Source of the DNA: Zygaena filipendulae
Taxonomy: Eukaryota > Arthropoda > Insecta > Lepidoptera > Zygaenidae
Reading direction: 5' to 3'
DNA length: 64,000 nucleotides
Assembly (NCBI GenBank): GCA_907165275.2
Contig: OU015649.1
Span: forward strand, 1,146,001 to 1,210,000
Position 1 is the first letter of the stretch. Each line of letters starts with the position of its first letter. Of the stretch, positions 49,451 to 61,729 are shown piece after piece. Below the pieces are notes generated by a model. The model had not been told where the DNA came from. It searched no databases and worked only from the letters and a program-made list of their open reading frames with translations. Position numbers and translations under genes: made by a program.

Positions 49451-52400
49451 ATAAAAAACGATAGCATGCTAATTTTAAAAGTAGAATTTATTCGAACTCA
49501 CTTTGTTCTACATGGGAGCAGCTGTTTGTTTTTTTTTTCATGATGCTCTCGGATGCTCATGATAAACTCTGAGTTGGTTAAAAAAGGACAGAATGATAGG
49601 CAAAAGTATTCATAAACAATATTGTATTTTATTAGTATTAGTTAGGTACATGAAATCAAACTGCCAGTAAATTATTATATGTACCTGTATATATATTAAT
49701 TGATAAAAGATTTAGCAATTAGGTAAAATCTGAGGTAAAATCGATCAGCATAATTAGAATTAGTAACCATGCCAGATTTTAACACACTTACCAATAATTA
49801 AACCAAAGACATTCTATACCTACATATAATAAATGACCAGCATGTAGTCGATCGATCATAGTTAATGTGAAAGAGGATATATAACCAGCTAGCGCAAACA
49901 AAACCTACTTTGAAGTCTGGAATCTGGACACCACTGAGTACTAACTCGCTGACAGACCCTGTGGACCGTGGCTGGCAATACTGCTAGTGCAGAGCTAAAA
50001 TTAAAATACCCCTTGGAGTTTTAGATGTTGGGGAGCAATTTTGCAAACCAGAGAGAAGGCGCTTCACATCCTGTCAACTTCATGAGGTTATTTTCAGTTG
50101 TCCTCGTTACCGATGATATAAATTAAAGGAATCGTGGATGGACACAGATACAGGAGTCTTACTTTATTGAAATTATTTAGCGAATCTAGTTGTTTTGAAC
50201 CTTCTTACATTATTTTTAGATAACTTTAACAAATATACTTAAATATTTTTATTAACTTAATCCTGGTTTCATTTAAAGCGACTTAATAATATAGTTATGG
50301 GTACCTACTTGAAACCAAAAACAATAACATTTGAGATCTACCCATGGGCGTACCGAGGTGGGCAGCTGCCCCCCTGGATCTTGTTAACGTCCCTACTAAC
50401 TAGCTACTTTTGTCGATAAAAGTTAAGAAAAAGAACTTTTTGCCATATGCAATATAATACAGGTAGGTATAGATTTACCTAACTTTCAAAATAGCTATTA
50501 TATTAGGTATGTAATAATTAAAGAATTAATATAAAAAAGTAGGTACCTCTTTTATTTATTTTTATTTGACTAGGTGCTTAATCTGATCTGCCCCCTGGCC
50601 CAGAACCTGGGTAGGTACACCCTAATTAACATGGGACATATTATTTATGCCCTCGATTTAGGGTTTATTCCCGTCTGCCCATACTGTTCTATCTTTTATT
50701 TGACATGCGTCCATAAAGCCAACAATACGGCGAGCGGTGGGCATGACGAGTAACGTTGCACATGACGTGTGTCGTGTGGCAGGGCTTTAAGGATCCGTGA
50801 GCGCGTTGGCAACTTGCACGCAAAAATTTCATATTTTTTATGGATAATCTTTAGAGATGAAACGGATAGTGGTTTGGCCGGATACCGGATATTCATTAGG
50901 CCGGATGATAGTTACCGGATATCTGTATGTCAAAAACTAACTTTACCTACATAATCTTTTCAGATACCTATTTGTGACGAGAACCGAATACTTTAAATCC
51001 TGCTTCAACACGCCCCTCGAACCTTAAAGAATGTCTTTGCTCCGTACCTATAAATATAGCAAGGGAGGAAGTTTTCATTATTGAAACATCAGATTTTGTT
51101 AATATGACTTTATTCAATACGACAATGAAACTACAAAAAGTCGCCTGCACTTCGAACAGCTAGGTTGTCACCTCAAAGTCAAGCACATTATTATAGATCA
51201 CATAAATCCACCAAATCAAAAACAAAATGAAAACGTTCAAGAAAACAAATTACGCCAAAAACTATTAATTACTATACGTACTTAAGTATAGTAATTTAAA
51301 ATTAAACGTACTTTACAACATATTTTTTTTGTTATAATAAAGCTAATAATATTTCGCGTCGCACTCTATACATGAATATAAATAAAGGGGAAAAAGATCA
51401 TGCACTTCCTATACAAGCTTTTTACAATAGGTAGGTAGGTTCGATTTTTTAATATCATTGTTTCTTTGTTAAATATTCAGTTATGCAAATCGGCACATCA
51501 CCGGTGAAAGATGCAGTAAATTCATTAACTTTTGCTATAATTCTTTAATTCGATCAGAACTGATATCAACTTTGAAGTACTAGATACTAGATAGATATCA
51601 TCATCACGACTTTCAGTAGATATATCAGCAGACGCTGACCACACCTTTCTGTAACCCGCAGTATAAGCGAGTATAACCATTACATTTTCTAAGACTCATT
51701 TTCTTAGAGTATTTAACTATGAGACTCCATTGATGAATGAAATTTCTAAGTATGAGCGTGGCTCATACTCACTCGTATAATATACAGATTGTGATTTGTA
51801 TGTGCATTTTTTAGTTGTAAGGTCGTATTATGTTCCTACGCGTCGCGCCTACGGCGTCTCCTGCTGGTTAAATAAGTCTTTTCAGTTCGGACATAGTAGT
51901 GATAAAAATATAATTATGTAGTTCAGCAGTCGCGCGTCAGTGTCGGTTGTAGAAAGTCTGTATAGGCGTCGCCTTGCCTGTCCCCCCTTAAGATAATCTC
52001 ATGCGACTAAAAGGCTACACATATCCAAGGCATATTGGTCATAAAACACCGTCCCCGCTCCGCGCGCCCGAAACAAGCTGGAATCTTACCACTAAACCAT
52101 AACTGATAATATTAATTTATAATTTTCATTTAGCGACTCGTTATAAGCAGGCAAGCGTCTCGGCCCGTCGAGTTGAGCGCGCCAAGCGAACCAATTAATC
52201 GCTTAACCCTTAACATTATATACAATTATTATTATTATTATATTATGATAATAGTCCATTATTATTGAACGATATAGGTGTTTTATCAGATAAGCGGATT
52301 AGTTTTTATTAAAAGTGTTATTACAACTAAACATTAACTTACATCTAGACATGAAAAGCATATAGTCGAATCTCAACATCCGACCAGACTAAAAGTAGTT

Positions 52401-54621
52401 TTAGTGTTAAAGATCAAAAGTCCCAACCGACCGACCAAACTACTTTCTAAGACTAAAATACTATAATACTTGGTATTTTAGTGTTAAAAAGTAGTTTTAT
52501 AACATACATCCGACCATATGCTTTTCATGTTCAGAATTGTATGGGCAATGGTCCGGCGATAAGTGATAAGAGAATCTTCCCAAGTGTCGATTTTCAAGCA
52601 AGGAATTTTCCCAACTAAAACAGCGTGAAGTTCCAGGCTCGCACGCGTTATATTACAAATCACAATTCCTATAGCTTCGCTTTATTATTCTACCCGCATA
52701 GATGCTCGCCTCTATGAAGTCCCTTTTCTTTACAACTTTAGTGTCTAATCGGAATAACATATCAAGTATCAACATTCATCACAGAAGATGTTCAACATAC
52801 ACACATACACGCCTGCCGACTTATCTATACTTGATCATAATATCAAGTAGAGTAGAAAAGCTCGCGATTTTCTCAAGTAAAATAAACGTCTCTTGTTCCA
52901 CATTTTTGGAATATTTAAATATTCAATACAGGGCCGGATTTTGTTGTTTGGCCTTTGCCCCTTCTCTGCAAATTGAAAGGGGTTGACCGATAGTTATCAT
53001 TGTATGCCGGGCCTGATTCAGAATGTTAAGTACAGATAAGTAGGCAGCTCCCCAATAACACCCCCCAGGTCGTCACGGCAACTGAGATTCGCAACCGCTT
53101 CGTAACTAGTTCGTCACTCTCTTAGTTTAGAAAAATATAAAAATGCTACGAAAGTTTTACCGTCACAACACCACTATTGATACTATCCATGAGCCAATTT
53201 TATTTGATAATTCTGAGGCACTTCCGCTGCATCTAACGTCTTTTCACAAAAAATAAAGAGTAATATACCAAAGACTAGATAGAGATCATTTGCAAATGCA
53301 TTTACTTGTATTGTCGTTTTTTGAGTATTTTAAGGGCAGCCACGAAATACATTCAACATTCAGTACTTTCACAGTGTGATACTACGATTTTGCATCAAGC
53401 TAGATGTTGACTTTAGAAGCAGCACTATTTTTTTTTTGGTCGAAAATGCAATGGCATCAAGTGCAAAGTGCCAAACCCTTTAACTTACTTGATGCAAACA
53501 AACACTGTCAAGAGATACCTTGCTATAAAAATATAATCTACACATTATTGAACAGTTAGTAGCGTGACATCTATAGCATAATTCATTAAAACAATTAAAT
53601 GATATCATATAATTACGACAGTGTTAGAAAAAAGTTAAAATTAATCAATATTATACTTCCCTAAGAATACTGTTGCATTATGATAAATGTTAAAAATAAT
53701 GATATTAATTCTATTACTAACGATTAGGAATAATTAATTATTTATTCTTCACCGATCTATTCTCGTTCTCTAGCCGCACATTTTTTTTTTAAAGAAAAAC
53801 ACCCAAACTTCTGATATTCCAATATTCACATAATTATTAAAATTCAAAAAGAAACGATTACCGCCTTCGATCAAGTTTAAAAAATTAAACAATAATAAAA
53901 TAGGCCATGATATTAAAATTATTAGGTCAGCAATGTTGCCATAACAATAAAAATTAGTTAAAAATTAAAAATTCAGTCTAAATTGGAATCAAGACAAGCG
54001 CGATCGCGACGCACGTGTTAGTGTGTGGTCGTGTAACACCCAATCACTCGTGACATAATATTATATCGGCTGTAGTTTTGTGCAATTATTTATTGTTACT
54101 TCGTATATAATACAACATAACTATACTATAAATAATAATATGAAATGCCTCGAAGCCTTCCCCGCGTTGTTGTGGGGCTACAAAAAACAATAGTTACATG
54201 GGGTGTATTTAAATTAAACTGCCGGACGCGACCCGAGCGGTCACGTTCCGTTACACCCAACGGTTACAACATCGACGCGCCGTCTCCACAACACGATTCT
54301 TACGCTTAAAGCCCTCCCCCATCGACCGACCCGCATATCGGAACGCTTATAGTTCTTACGAATTTGAGCAAAGCGATGAGTTGCAGAAATCTTTTATCTC
54401 TTCTATAACATTAACTAACGATTCATATAACTATAGATCGATTCCATGGATTAAGAAAAAAAACTCTGCTATCGAAGCTAGTGTAATGGAGCATGATCGA
54501 CCAGGATGTACGAGTTCCGTCACGCGCTAGGAGATGATGGCCCGTGGCTATGTGGGATGCGTGCGGTGGGCCGGTGTCGGCGGGGGCGGGGGCGGGGGCG
54601 GGCGCGGGCGCGCCGCGCGGC
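49451..54621. other. Convergent intergenic region, HEX and stathmin 3' sides
   Basis: HEX (plus) ends at 49410 and stathmin (minus) at 54622, so both 3' ends face this region. No coding exon is recognised. Standard SINE heads are scarce compared with neighbouring introns; part of it may be a long stathmin 3' UTR, but this is a guess. An imperfect fold-back lies at 52345-52533 (listed separately). Confidence 0.4.
52345..52533. repeat. Imperfect fold-back, ~190 bp
   Basis: Outer arms ACATGAAAAGCATAT and ATATGCTTTTCATGT, then ATCCGACCA-type sequence in both arms and TAGTTTTAGTGTTAAA against its partners. The middle contains repeated 'aagtagtttt' and 'gtattttagtg' segments. Possibly an old MITE, or a structured 3' UTR segment if stathmin's UTR reaches here. 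Confidence 0.6.
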
Positions 54622-57600
54622 CTAGCCCGAGGCGGGCGGGGCGCCGCCCTCGCCCTCGGCGCGCGCGCTCTTGTTTTGCCTCACCAACTCCGCGCGTCGC
54701 TCCTGCGGACGAAACGCGCGATCACATCAACCATACAGTACACACTGAGCACAGATCATGCAAACAATATCTTTTTTTGGTGAAATTTACACCTTTCGGG
54801 GAAGGCAGAAGGAAACTTAGTCCATACAGGCAATTCAGTGGTATATTTCTTCTTCTAAAGTTAATTACATCGAAATGCATTGGTGAGATGCATTTCGATA
54901 GTTTACTGGAATTTTGGCAGCAAATCTTCGCAGTTGAACTATAATAGGACGCTCCATGGAAAGTTATATAGTAAAACGAAAACCTCCCGATGAACGTCCT
55001 ATTTCATCTTATTTCCCTGTTTGCGCACACTTTTCATCACTAATGGATCACTATTATGCAAAATCCACCACATTCACACAATATTAATCACGATAAACTA
55101 ATTTGCAAAACAAAGAAATAAAACTGACGTCCACTCTGCTAAAAATCCCGCCAAAAGGCCTCATGCAAACAATTTATTTATTTATTTAGAGATTGAGCAT
55201 CACACATTGTAAATGCAAAAGTTTGTGAATGTACATGACGTGCATTGTGCATGGATGCAGTATGTTGTAAAACGGCTGAGCGGATTGTGATAGGAATGGA
55301 GATCACCTTGATTCAACACAGCCTCCGCGGAATTTTTCACTGATGTCTACATACTGCACGATGCACTCATAAAAATTATCAATTCACGCATTTTTCTTGT
55401 GTATGCAGCGTTTTTGTAAACTGACACCTTGCCTTCCCCTGCACTCCCGTTTCGAGTGTTTAAATATGCCAATGAATAAAGGAACGGAAAAACTCCTGCG
55501 CGAAAGCAACAAGATAGTGTGTGTGCAACATGAAAAGCTTGCCGTCTCTCTCGCGCAACGCACCTCTTTCTTGACGAAATCCAACTTTTTCTGAATTTCC
55601 ATCTCCCTCTTCTGTTCGGCGGCAGTCAGCTTGGTCTCGATGTCTTTAGTTATCACCTCCACTTTGGCGCTGATCGCCGATCGCACCTCCGCTATTTTAT
55701 CTACGTTCTATTCCCGCGGTATGATGGAGAAATAAAAAAAAAAATTAAATAAACAAACGAAAAATAATAATGATAATAACCGAACAAAAATTATGCATCT
55801 AATTAAAAAAATTATAAACTGTGAAAGATGATTAAAGTCATATGCAAGGTTAATGATGAAAATCTATCGTAAAGGATAACAATGAACCATGGAATGGATA
55901 AATGAAAAAAAAAATCATGTCATACTTTATGATTGTAAAAAAAGTTTAAAAAATGGAACAGCTCTATTTTTTCTTTCTGGTATAGTTCTTTGGCCGTGTA
56001 CCTACTACCAACACTACTTCTTTGTACTCACGTGGTTGCGCAGCTTCTCCCTCTGCTCGTTCTCGAGCTGGAGCCGCCGCTCGGCGGCCAGCTGCAGCTT
56101 GTCCTGTATGGAGGACTCGAGCTGCTGGAACCGCTCCTGGTTGGTGTTGCGCACCTTGCGCACCTGCTCCTCCTACGAGCGGCACACACGCACACGGCAC
56201 ATTGCTACAGCGGGTGAACTGTGACGTCGTCGCGGCTCATCTCGTGGCCAGAGTAGATTTGAAGTTTATATCAATGTAGCCCAGCAGTGAGGTCTTTCCT
56301 TACCGACGTAAAGTTTTACGTATGGTATGATATTAACCATCAACCATGCTTGGGTAAACTAGACAAAAGCCTGGGCGTTTACGGGCTTTTGTCGGGTTTA
56401 AACCCAAGCACCGATTTTATAGATGAGATGAAAAAAATGGGGATTAATGAATGATAAGCCTTGTCTCTTGCACGCTATGTAAGCACAAAACTTGCGAAAG
56501 AAGTTACAGAATGTTCCAACTAACATAGTACATACATTAAATTACGACATGGAATATAAAATTAACTGTCTATAAAAAAAATAGTGCACTCAGGCAGCTC
56601 TGCAAATCATTTTAACTCCGACCGACTCTGCTATTAAGAAAAAATTGTTTCACTCATTTTGATCAAGTTTGTAGAGCCGGTTACATTTCACGAAATCAGA
56701 GTTGGTTCCCTACAAAAACGCACGACAAGTAGTTTGACCATATATTTATTCCAATAATCAACAAAACTCTATACAGGATGTAACCACATTTCGAGGTGTA
56801 TTTCATCGTAACGGTTCCGTTATAGCCATATTATACTGAATTCCATTACCAGCGCACGATCCTAAAATATGACTACACTTTTCTGTCACAACCTGTATAT
56901 TTGATGCAATTGCAACTCACGTGCTCGCGGAGGCGTTCCAGCATCTTCTTGATGTTTTCGTCGCGCTGCGCGGCGGCCGTGTTGAGCTTCTCCTCGATGG
57001 CCTTGTACACCTCGGCGGTCTGCTGCTCCAGGGTCAACCTGACACCCAATTAAAAAAAAAAACATGTTAACTATCTCCATATCCAGATTATCTTCAAATA
57101 TTATATAATTTTAAAATAGCTGTTCTGCCCGCGTCTATTTTGTAACACCCCAAAATCTCACCTCAACCTCACTCGTCAGAATTCTCAAAAATGTGTCGAT
57201 GGTCAAGTCTATATTTATAAAAACTACAAGCAAACAATGCTCGAAGGAGCATAGCGGGACCGATTTTGATAAAAAGTAAAACTGCAAACTGAGATTGGAA
57301 AAAAAAAGGTAATTAATTAGCTCGGAATCGAACCCGTTGATTTTTAAGAGGAACACACTCCAAATTAGGGTCATTCCATAGTATAACATATAAAAATAAA
57401 AATTAAATAGCTGCATGTGTGTACCAGGGATGTTGCGGATGCCAATTTTTTAACATCCGCGGGAATGCGGATGCGGATTTTTGAAGGCTCACATCCGCGA
57501 ATGCGGATGTTTATGATCTTATATAAATATGGTATATGAATGAAGAATTAAAACAATGGTAAAATAATTATTAACATTTTTTTAATGAAAATTACTATTA

Positions 57601-59151
57601 AGAAAAATGCTCTTATTTTTTTTTAATTTCATTCACTAATTTACATCGCAACTTACATCCGCATGAACATCCGCAGTGATTTGAAATTAGGGTCATTCCA
57701 TAGTATAACATATAAAAATAAAAATTAAATAGCTGCATGTGTGTACCAGGGATGTTGCGGATGCCAATTTTTTATATCCGCGGGAATGCAGATGCGGATT
57801 TCAGAAGGCTCACATCCGCGAATGCGGATGTTTATGATCTTATATAAATATGGTATATGAATGAAGAATTAAAACAATGGTAAAATTATTATTAACATTT
57901 TTTTAATGAAAATTACTATTAAGAAAAATGCTCTTATTTTTTCTCATTCACTAATTTACGTCGCAACTTACATCCGCATGAACATCCGCAGTGATTTATG
58001 CGGGAGCGGATACAGATGTCCAAATCTATGCGGAAGCTCCGCATTTGTGGATGCGGATGCGAATATTTGCAACATTTCTGGTGTATACCATTTACCTCCT
58101 CCTATCCGCCCGTACGTCGTCTATACTAAGTGGAAGGCTTTTACCTGGTCTTCTCGACGCCCTCGAGATGATCCTTCAGCCTGGAGCGCAGTTCGCTGAT
58201 GTACGCCTCGCGTTTCTCCTCGTGCGAGTCCATCTTAGCGTCGAGCGCCTCCTTGGTGTTCACTATGAAGCTGTTGGTCTGCTCGCTGCGGATGCGCGAC
58301 GCCTCCTCGATCTTCGCCATCTTCTGGGCTATCGCCGCCATCTTGCTCGCTTCTAAACTCTACAGGTGCACCACATAATGGAAGAGGATTATAACACACC
58401 ACCATGTGGTCTACCAAAGCAGAGTATGACATAAATACTTTTTTGTAAATACATAGGGACACACTACTCTGGAGTGTTAGGTTCTGGTTCTTGAACTCTC
58501 GAAACAAATTTTAGAGCACACTTATGTACAATACTGGCTGTTCCCCGCGTTAGTTTCGGAGATCCCGCGAGTATTCCGAGATACTTACTACCCTATATTT
58601 TTTCTGTACCTACCCTTGACAACGTGTAGGTGGTATGCAACATTTAATGTACTTTCTTCCACGTTCATTTCGGAGTTCCATGAATCCCGTGGATAAAAAG
58701 TAGCCTATGTTCTTCTCTGTACCCCTGACAACGTGTATGCCAAATTTCGTGGTGATCGGTTGAGCCGTTTAGCCAGGAAAGCGTAACACACTAAACTATT
58801 AAGCTCGTTATCCACCACAGCAGAGATTGTTAGAAAAGGTGGAGAAGTTTCGGTAATAACCAAATTTACCACATCTTTTCTTTCCTAGTGATTATTTACA
58901 AAACATCTCTATGCCGATCTCTGCTGTGGTGGATACTTATGTCGTATAATGTCACAATCGAGGACAGTCAGCTAGACAACTCACACGTCTCCTCTCCTCG
59001 GCGGCCTTGAGTTTCTCCTGTATTTCCTCGACGGAGGGCGTCTTCTCGGGCGAATCGGCGCGCCTCGGCGCGGGCACGCCCACCGGCTCTGCCAGGATCA
59101 CCTCGTACGCCAGCCCGCCCTTAGACATCTCCTGACACCTGATCTCGGTAG
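54622..59151 (-). CDS. stai: Stathmin, microtubule-destabilising phosphoprotein
   Basis: Stathmin binds tubulin dimers and promotes microtubule disassembly; in Drosophila (stai) it is neuronal. Minus-strand exons: 58985-59151, 58145-58359, 56921-57038, 56032-56172, 55564-55707, 54622-54702. From ATG 59128 (MSKGGLAYEVILAEP) they encode 280 residues. The frame is open upstream (TEIRCQE, as in known isoforms), so an upstream coding exon may exist. Features are the stathmin N-terminal hairpin (YEVILAEP), a Ser-Pro site (RADSPEKTPS) and a long charged helix with repeated IEEKL..A..R-type units. The last exon is Arg/Ala/Gly-rich with an early stop. Exons 4 and 5 (141 and 144 nt) are both phase 0 and multiples of three. 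All introns are GT-AG; the exon 5 donor is GTGCGT. Gene symbol follows Drosophila. Confidence 0.92.
54775..54925. repeat. Interspersed repeat shared with 13905-14045
   Basis: The blocks 'gaaggcagaaggaaacttag', 'tccatacagg', 'tgcatttcgatagtttactg' and 'gaattttgg' parallel 13905-14045 in the same order; a shorter relative is near 33245-33345 ('agaaggcaaagaaatgttaa'). It lies in the last stathmin intron. Confidence 0.5.
56771..56900. mobile_element. Small TIR element in stathmin intron
   Basis: TATACAGGATGTAACC at the left and CACAACCTGTATA at the right are imperfect inverted ends, about 130 bp apart, similar to 4355-4747. Ends 21 bp before the 56921 exon edge, on its donor side. Confidence 0.5.
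57363..58006. repeat. 322-bp tandem duplication in stathmin intron 2
   Basis: 57363-57684 and 57685-58006 are nearly identical (a few substitutions and a short T-tract deletion). Each copy includes 62 bp of flank plus most of the hAT-like MITE whose complete copy is 57747-58080. Confidence 0.88.
57747..58080. mobile_element. hAT-like MITE, 334 bp
   Basis: Ends CAGGGATGTTGCGGATGC and GCGAATATTTGCAACATTTCTG (diverged inverted pair). Flanked by GTGTGTAC and GTGTATAC, an 8-bp near-identical target duplication as expected for hAT. The subterminal regions are packed with CATCCGC/GCGGATG repeats in both orientations. Confidence 0.7.
58537..58800 (+). repeat. SINE-like repeats, two partial copies
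   Basis: The first begins 'tactggctgttccccgcg' and has 'ggagatcccgcgag' and 'ccttgacaacgtgtag'. The second begins 'cgttcatttcggagttcc' and ends 'tttagccaggaaagcgtaac'. In stathmin intron 1. Confidence 0.55.
58809..58935. mobile_element. Small MITE, 127 bp, 19-bp perfect TIRs
   Basis: Ends TATCCACCACAGCAGAGAT and ATCTCTGCTGTGGTGGATA are exact reverse complements. No coding capacity. It lies 43 bp past the donor side of the stathmin 58985-59151 exon. Confidence 0.85.
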
Positions 59152-61520
59152 CTGGAGACAATTGGGACACGAGCAATGGATATAAGTGACATTTTTGTTT
59201 AACGTGTTACTGGGTTTGAGAATTTGTAGCCCCTCAACATTATCTACGCAAATTTTGTTGACTTTGTTGTCCCCTCTTTGGTGGGTGAACTCATTGGTAA
59301 TATAAACTCTTGGTAATATCATTTCCACCTACGTTTACTTTCAACTACGTGACTTTGGCAGGTCACTGTGAGTAAAGCAACACGTATAGTATAATGAAAG
59401 GAATAAAAAGAAACAATTTATATGCTAGAGAGTAGTCTCTCGTAATTAATATCCATTTGTACTACTATTGTTCTCGATTTAATACAAATCTAAATGTTTA
59501 AATAAAACTGAATGAATGGTCGGCGTGCAGCATAGCCCTCAACCCGCTGTGCCCAGAAATTTATAAATTTATTTGTGCTTCATTTAATAATGTAGAAAAG
59601 CACTAAGAAAGGGTTTCTGGAAACTCAATCTCCAACGGGGTGAAAATGGTATAATCACAGGGTAGCTGAACAATCTCACTAGTAAAAGATACATCAAGGT
59701 CTTTGATACTTTGGTATTTTATTCTTATTAGTATAAGTCAAACCATGTATTTGTCTGAAAGTTGTATGTTGGTACCTATCAAATAAATTTTTATTCTAAC
59801 ATTCAGAGGAGTTTGGTAGTAGTTATGTCGTTATAAATAAAAAAAAACACTGGCGGATAATTAATGACAACACCCCACTCGCGGGCCAGGATATGGAATT
59901 TGTAAATATAGAAATTTAATCCATTAAAATATCCCGAAAGAGATCTCGCTGTTCGCACTAATTTGAAATTCATGAGCGGGCCATTTATCACCCTTAACGT
60001 CTGGCGACACTACGTACTCCATTATAAAGCTGGGACTTAATTAAAAGGATGGGGTTTTTTAAATAGCGCGGAGTCTGAGCGCTCCAAATTGCCGTAGCTT
60101 GTTGCTCAAGGTCGCGTCGTCGGGGGGTTGAGTTGTGACTCTGTGGGCAGACATGAAAATAAGACGTCGCAACTCGCAACTTGTTAAAGTGCGAATAATA
60201 ATTAGGGTTGAAACCTATTGTTACACCAATATAGTTGGAGCAATCGAGCTTAGTTCCAAAGAAAACAATAATTGTTCGAAAAATAAAACACAAGTGAACC
60301 ATAATGGAATAGTAAGAAAAATCGCAAATCGAAAACTCTTGGCAATTTTGGCCCACTAGCGATTGTTTATTGCAGCGATAAGAAGAAGCCAGTGTGGACG
60401 ACCCGCTATCGTGGCGGTGTCACAGCGATGTCACCAGCAGTGATAAATAAACAACCTCAACAAATCTTTGCAATAAAAATTAAAACATCGAAACCTTTTA
60501 TCAGATCTTAACCTATTCTATGAGGGTTTTTAAAAAATCAAAAATCATAGCTTGCGGAGATGTAGTCCTTGTAGATGTTGTCCGTGTAGTCCACCTTTGA
60601 GCATAAATTACCTGCTTATTTTAATTTTAGCAATTTGTAAAAACTTTGTTCATGTTCAATAAAGAATAAAAACAAACGAATTGAGAACCTCTATTATTTT
60701 TTTGATGTCAGAAAATCGATGTTCAATCTCCAACTATTACACTCGGCGTCTGTTATTCTATCCATCTCTGTGGGATCGAGTTTTGCAAGACGAAGTATTC
60801 ATTATTGTTTAATTATAAGCCGGGGTGGGCATGCGTAGGGAGAGGAGGTAGAGGGAAAAAGTCGGGAAGCCCACCCCCTTAGGCGGGTGACTCACACAAT
60901 ATTGCATTACGAGGCACCGTGTCTGACGCGAAATTTGTTCTTGCACGTGAAAAATACTCGAGCAATATTTAACGGCGAGAACAAAGGAGAGGCTGGACTT
61001 TTAATACTTTTCATGGCGGTTGACAAGCGAGCGGTGAAAGACATTGATATACATTTTATGACGATTTGCTCGGATTTCATACCTGCTGTTTGTTTATTAC
61101 TAAAAAGTTTTTTATCATAATATGTAAGTCAAACATGTTTACAGTTTCACGATTTAAATATAGTTACTTCAATAATAAAATGTTTCCGCTCGGTCCATTA
61201 GGTTCTTAGATAAGAGTTTCTCGGGAAGTTTATAACCCGTTAAGGCAGTTCTTATTATGTCATTCAACTTATTATAATATAAATAAGAACATAATAATTG
61301 TAATTGTGACTGTACAACTGCGGTCATTGCACTTCTGTTTATTATTCCAAGTCACATGACAAGATTACCATGTTCAGTATTAACCGTTAGGTATTTGAAA
61401 ATAAACTTTCGCAAGAACAAATGCATATCTACGATATTCTGGTCTTATTGAGACAATAAAACTAGTCAAAATCACTGTTGAAGATATCCAGGCCTAAAAT
61501 GTTCGGCAACAACTGGAACT
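59152..61520. other. Stathmin upstream intron or intergenic, nothing recognised
   Basis: AT-rich sequence with no recognisable exon on either strand. Likely a stathmin 5' intron if the candidate exon near 61522 is real. Confidence 0.4.
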
Positions 61521-61521
61521 T

Positions 61522-61602
61522 ACTTATAAACTTGACCTTCTTTGGCTGCTTCGTCCTCGGTTTTCCGATGGGTTTCTTGACGGGAGCTGATCTTCGGTGG
61601 AC
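61522..61602 (-). other. Candidate stathmin 5' exon (noncoding or N-terminal)
   Basis: Minus-strand segment bounded by an acceptor-like CATTTCCCCCCAG and a strong donor ATAA|GTAAGT. It is open in the frame that would continue into stathmin's TEIRCQEMSKGG (phase 1 joins phase 1) and encodes a basic stretch RRSAPVKKPIGKPRTKQPKK. It has no ATG, and the frame further upstream also lacks one before a stop, so 5' UTR is the simpler reading. A second donor-like TCTCTCG|GTGAGA near 61664 suggests a small upstream exon. Linking to stathmin is inference. Confidence 0.35.
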
Positions 61603-61729
61603 TGGGGGGAAATGAAGTATGTGAGCGAGCGTCTTCTTCGACGACGCGACGCCGACGCCAGCTCTCACCGAGAGACAGCCCAAACAAAAGCTATTCCTCA
61701 CAACACTTTACTATCGATCTGACTAAAAA

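Noticed and set aside
52702..52986. 94-codon plus frame in the HEX-stathmin gap
   Set aside because: Low-complexity composition, no similarity and no splice or promoter context; expected by chance in several kilobases of non-coding DNA.
54534..54944. 136-codon plus frame rich in Gly/Arg over stathmin's last exon
   Set aside because: It is the antisense of a GC-rich exon plus 3' sequence; the minus reading has a good acceptor, correct phase and stop.
61462..61701. 79-codon minus frame as a stand-alone protein
   Set aside because: The first codon is GTG, no ATG is in frame, and it crosses likely splice sites; kept only as a candidate 5' exon.
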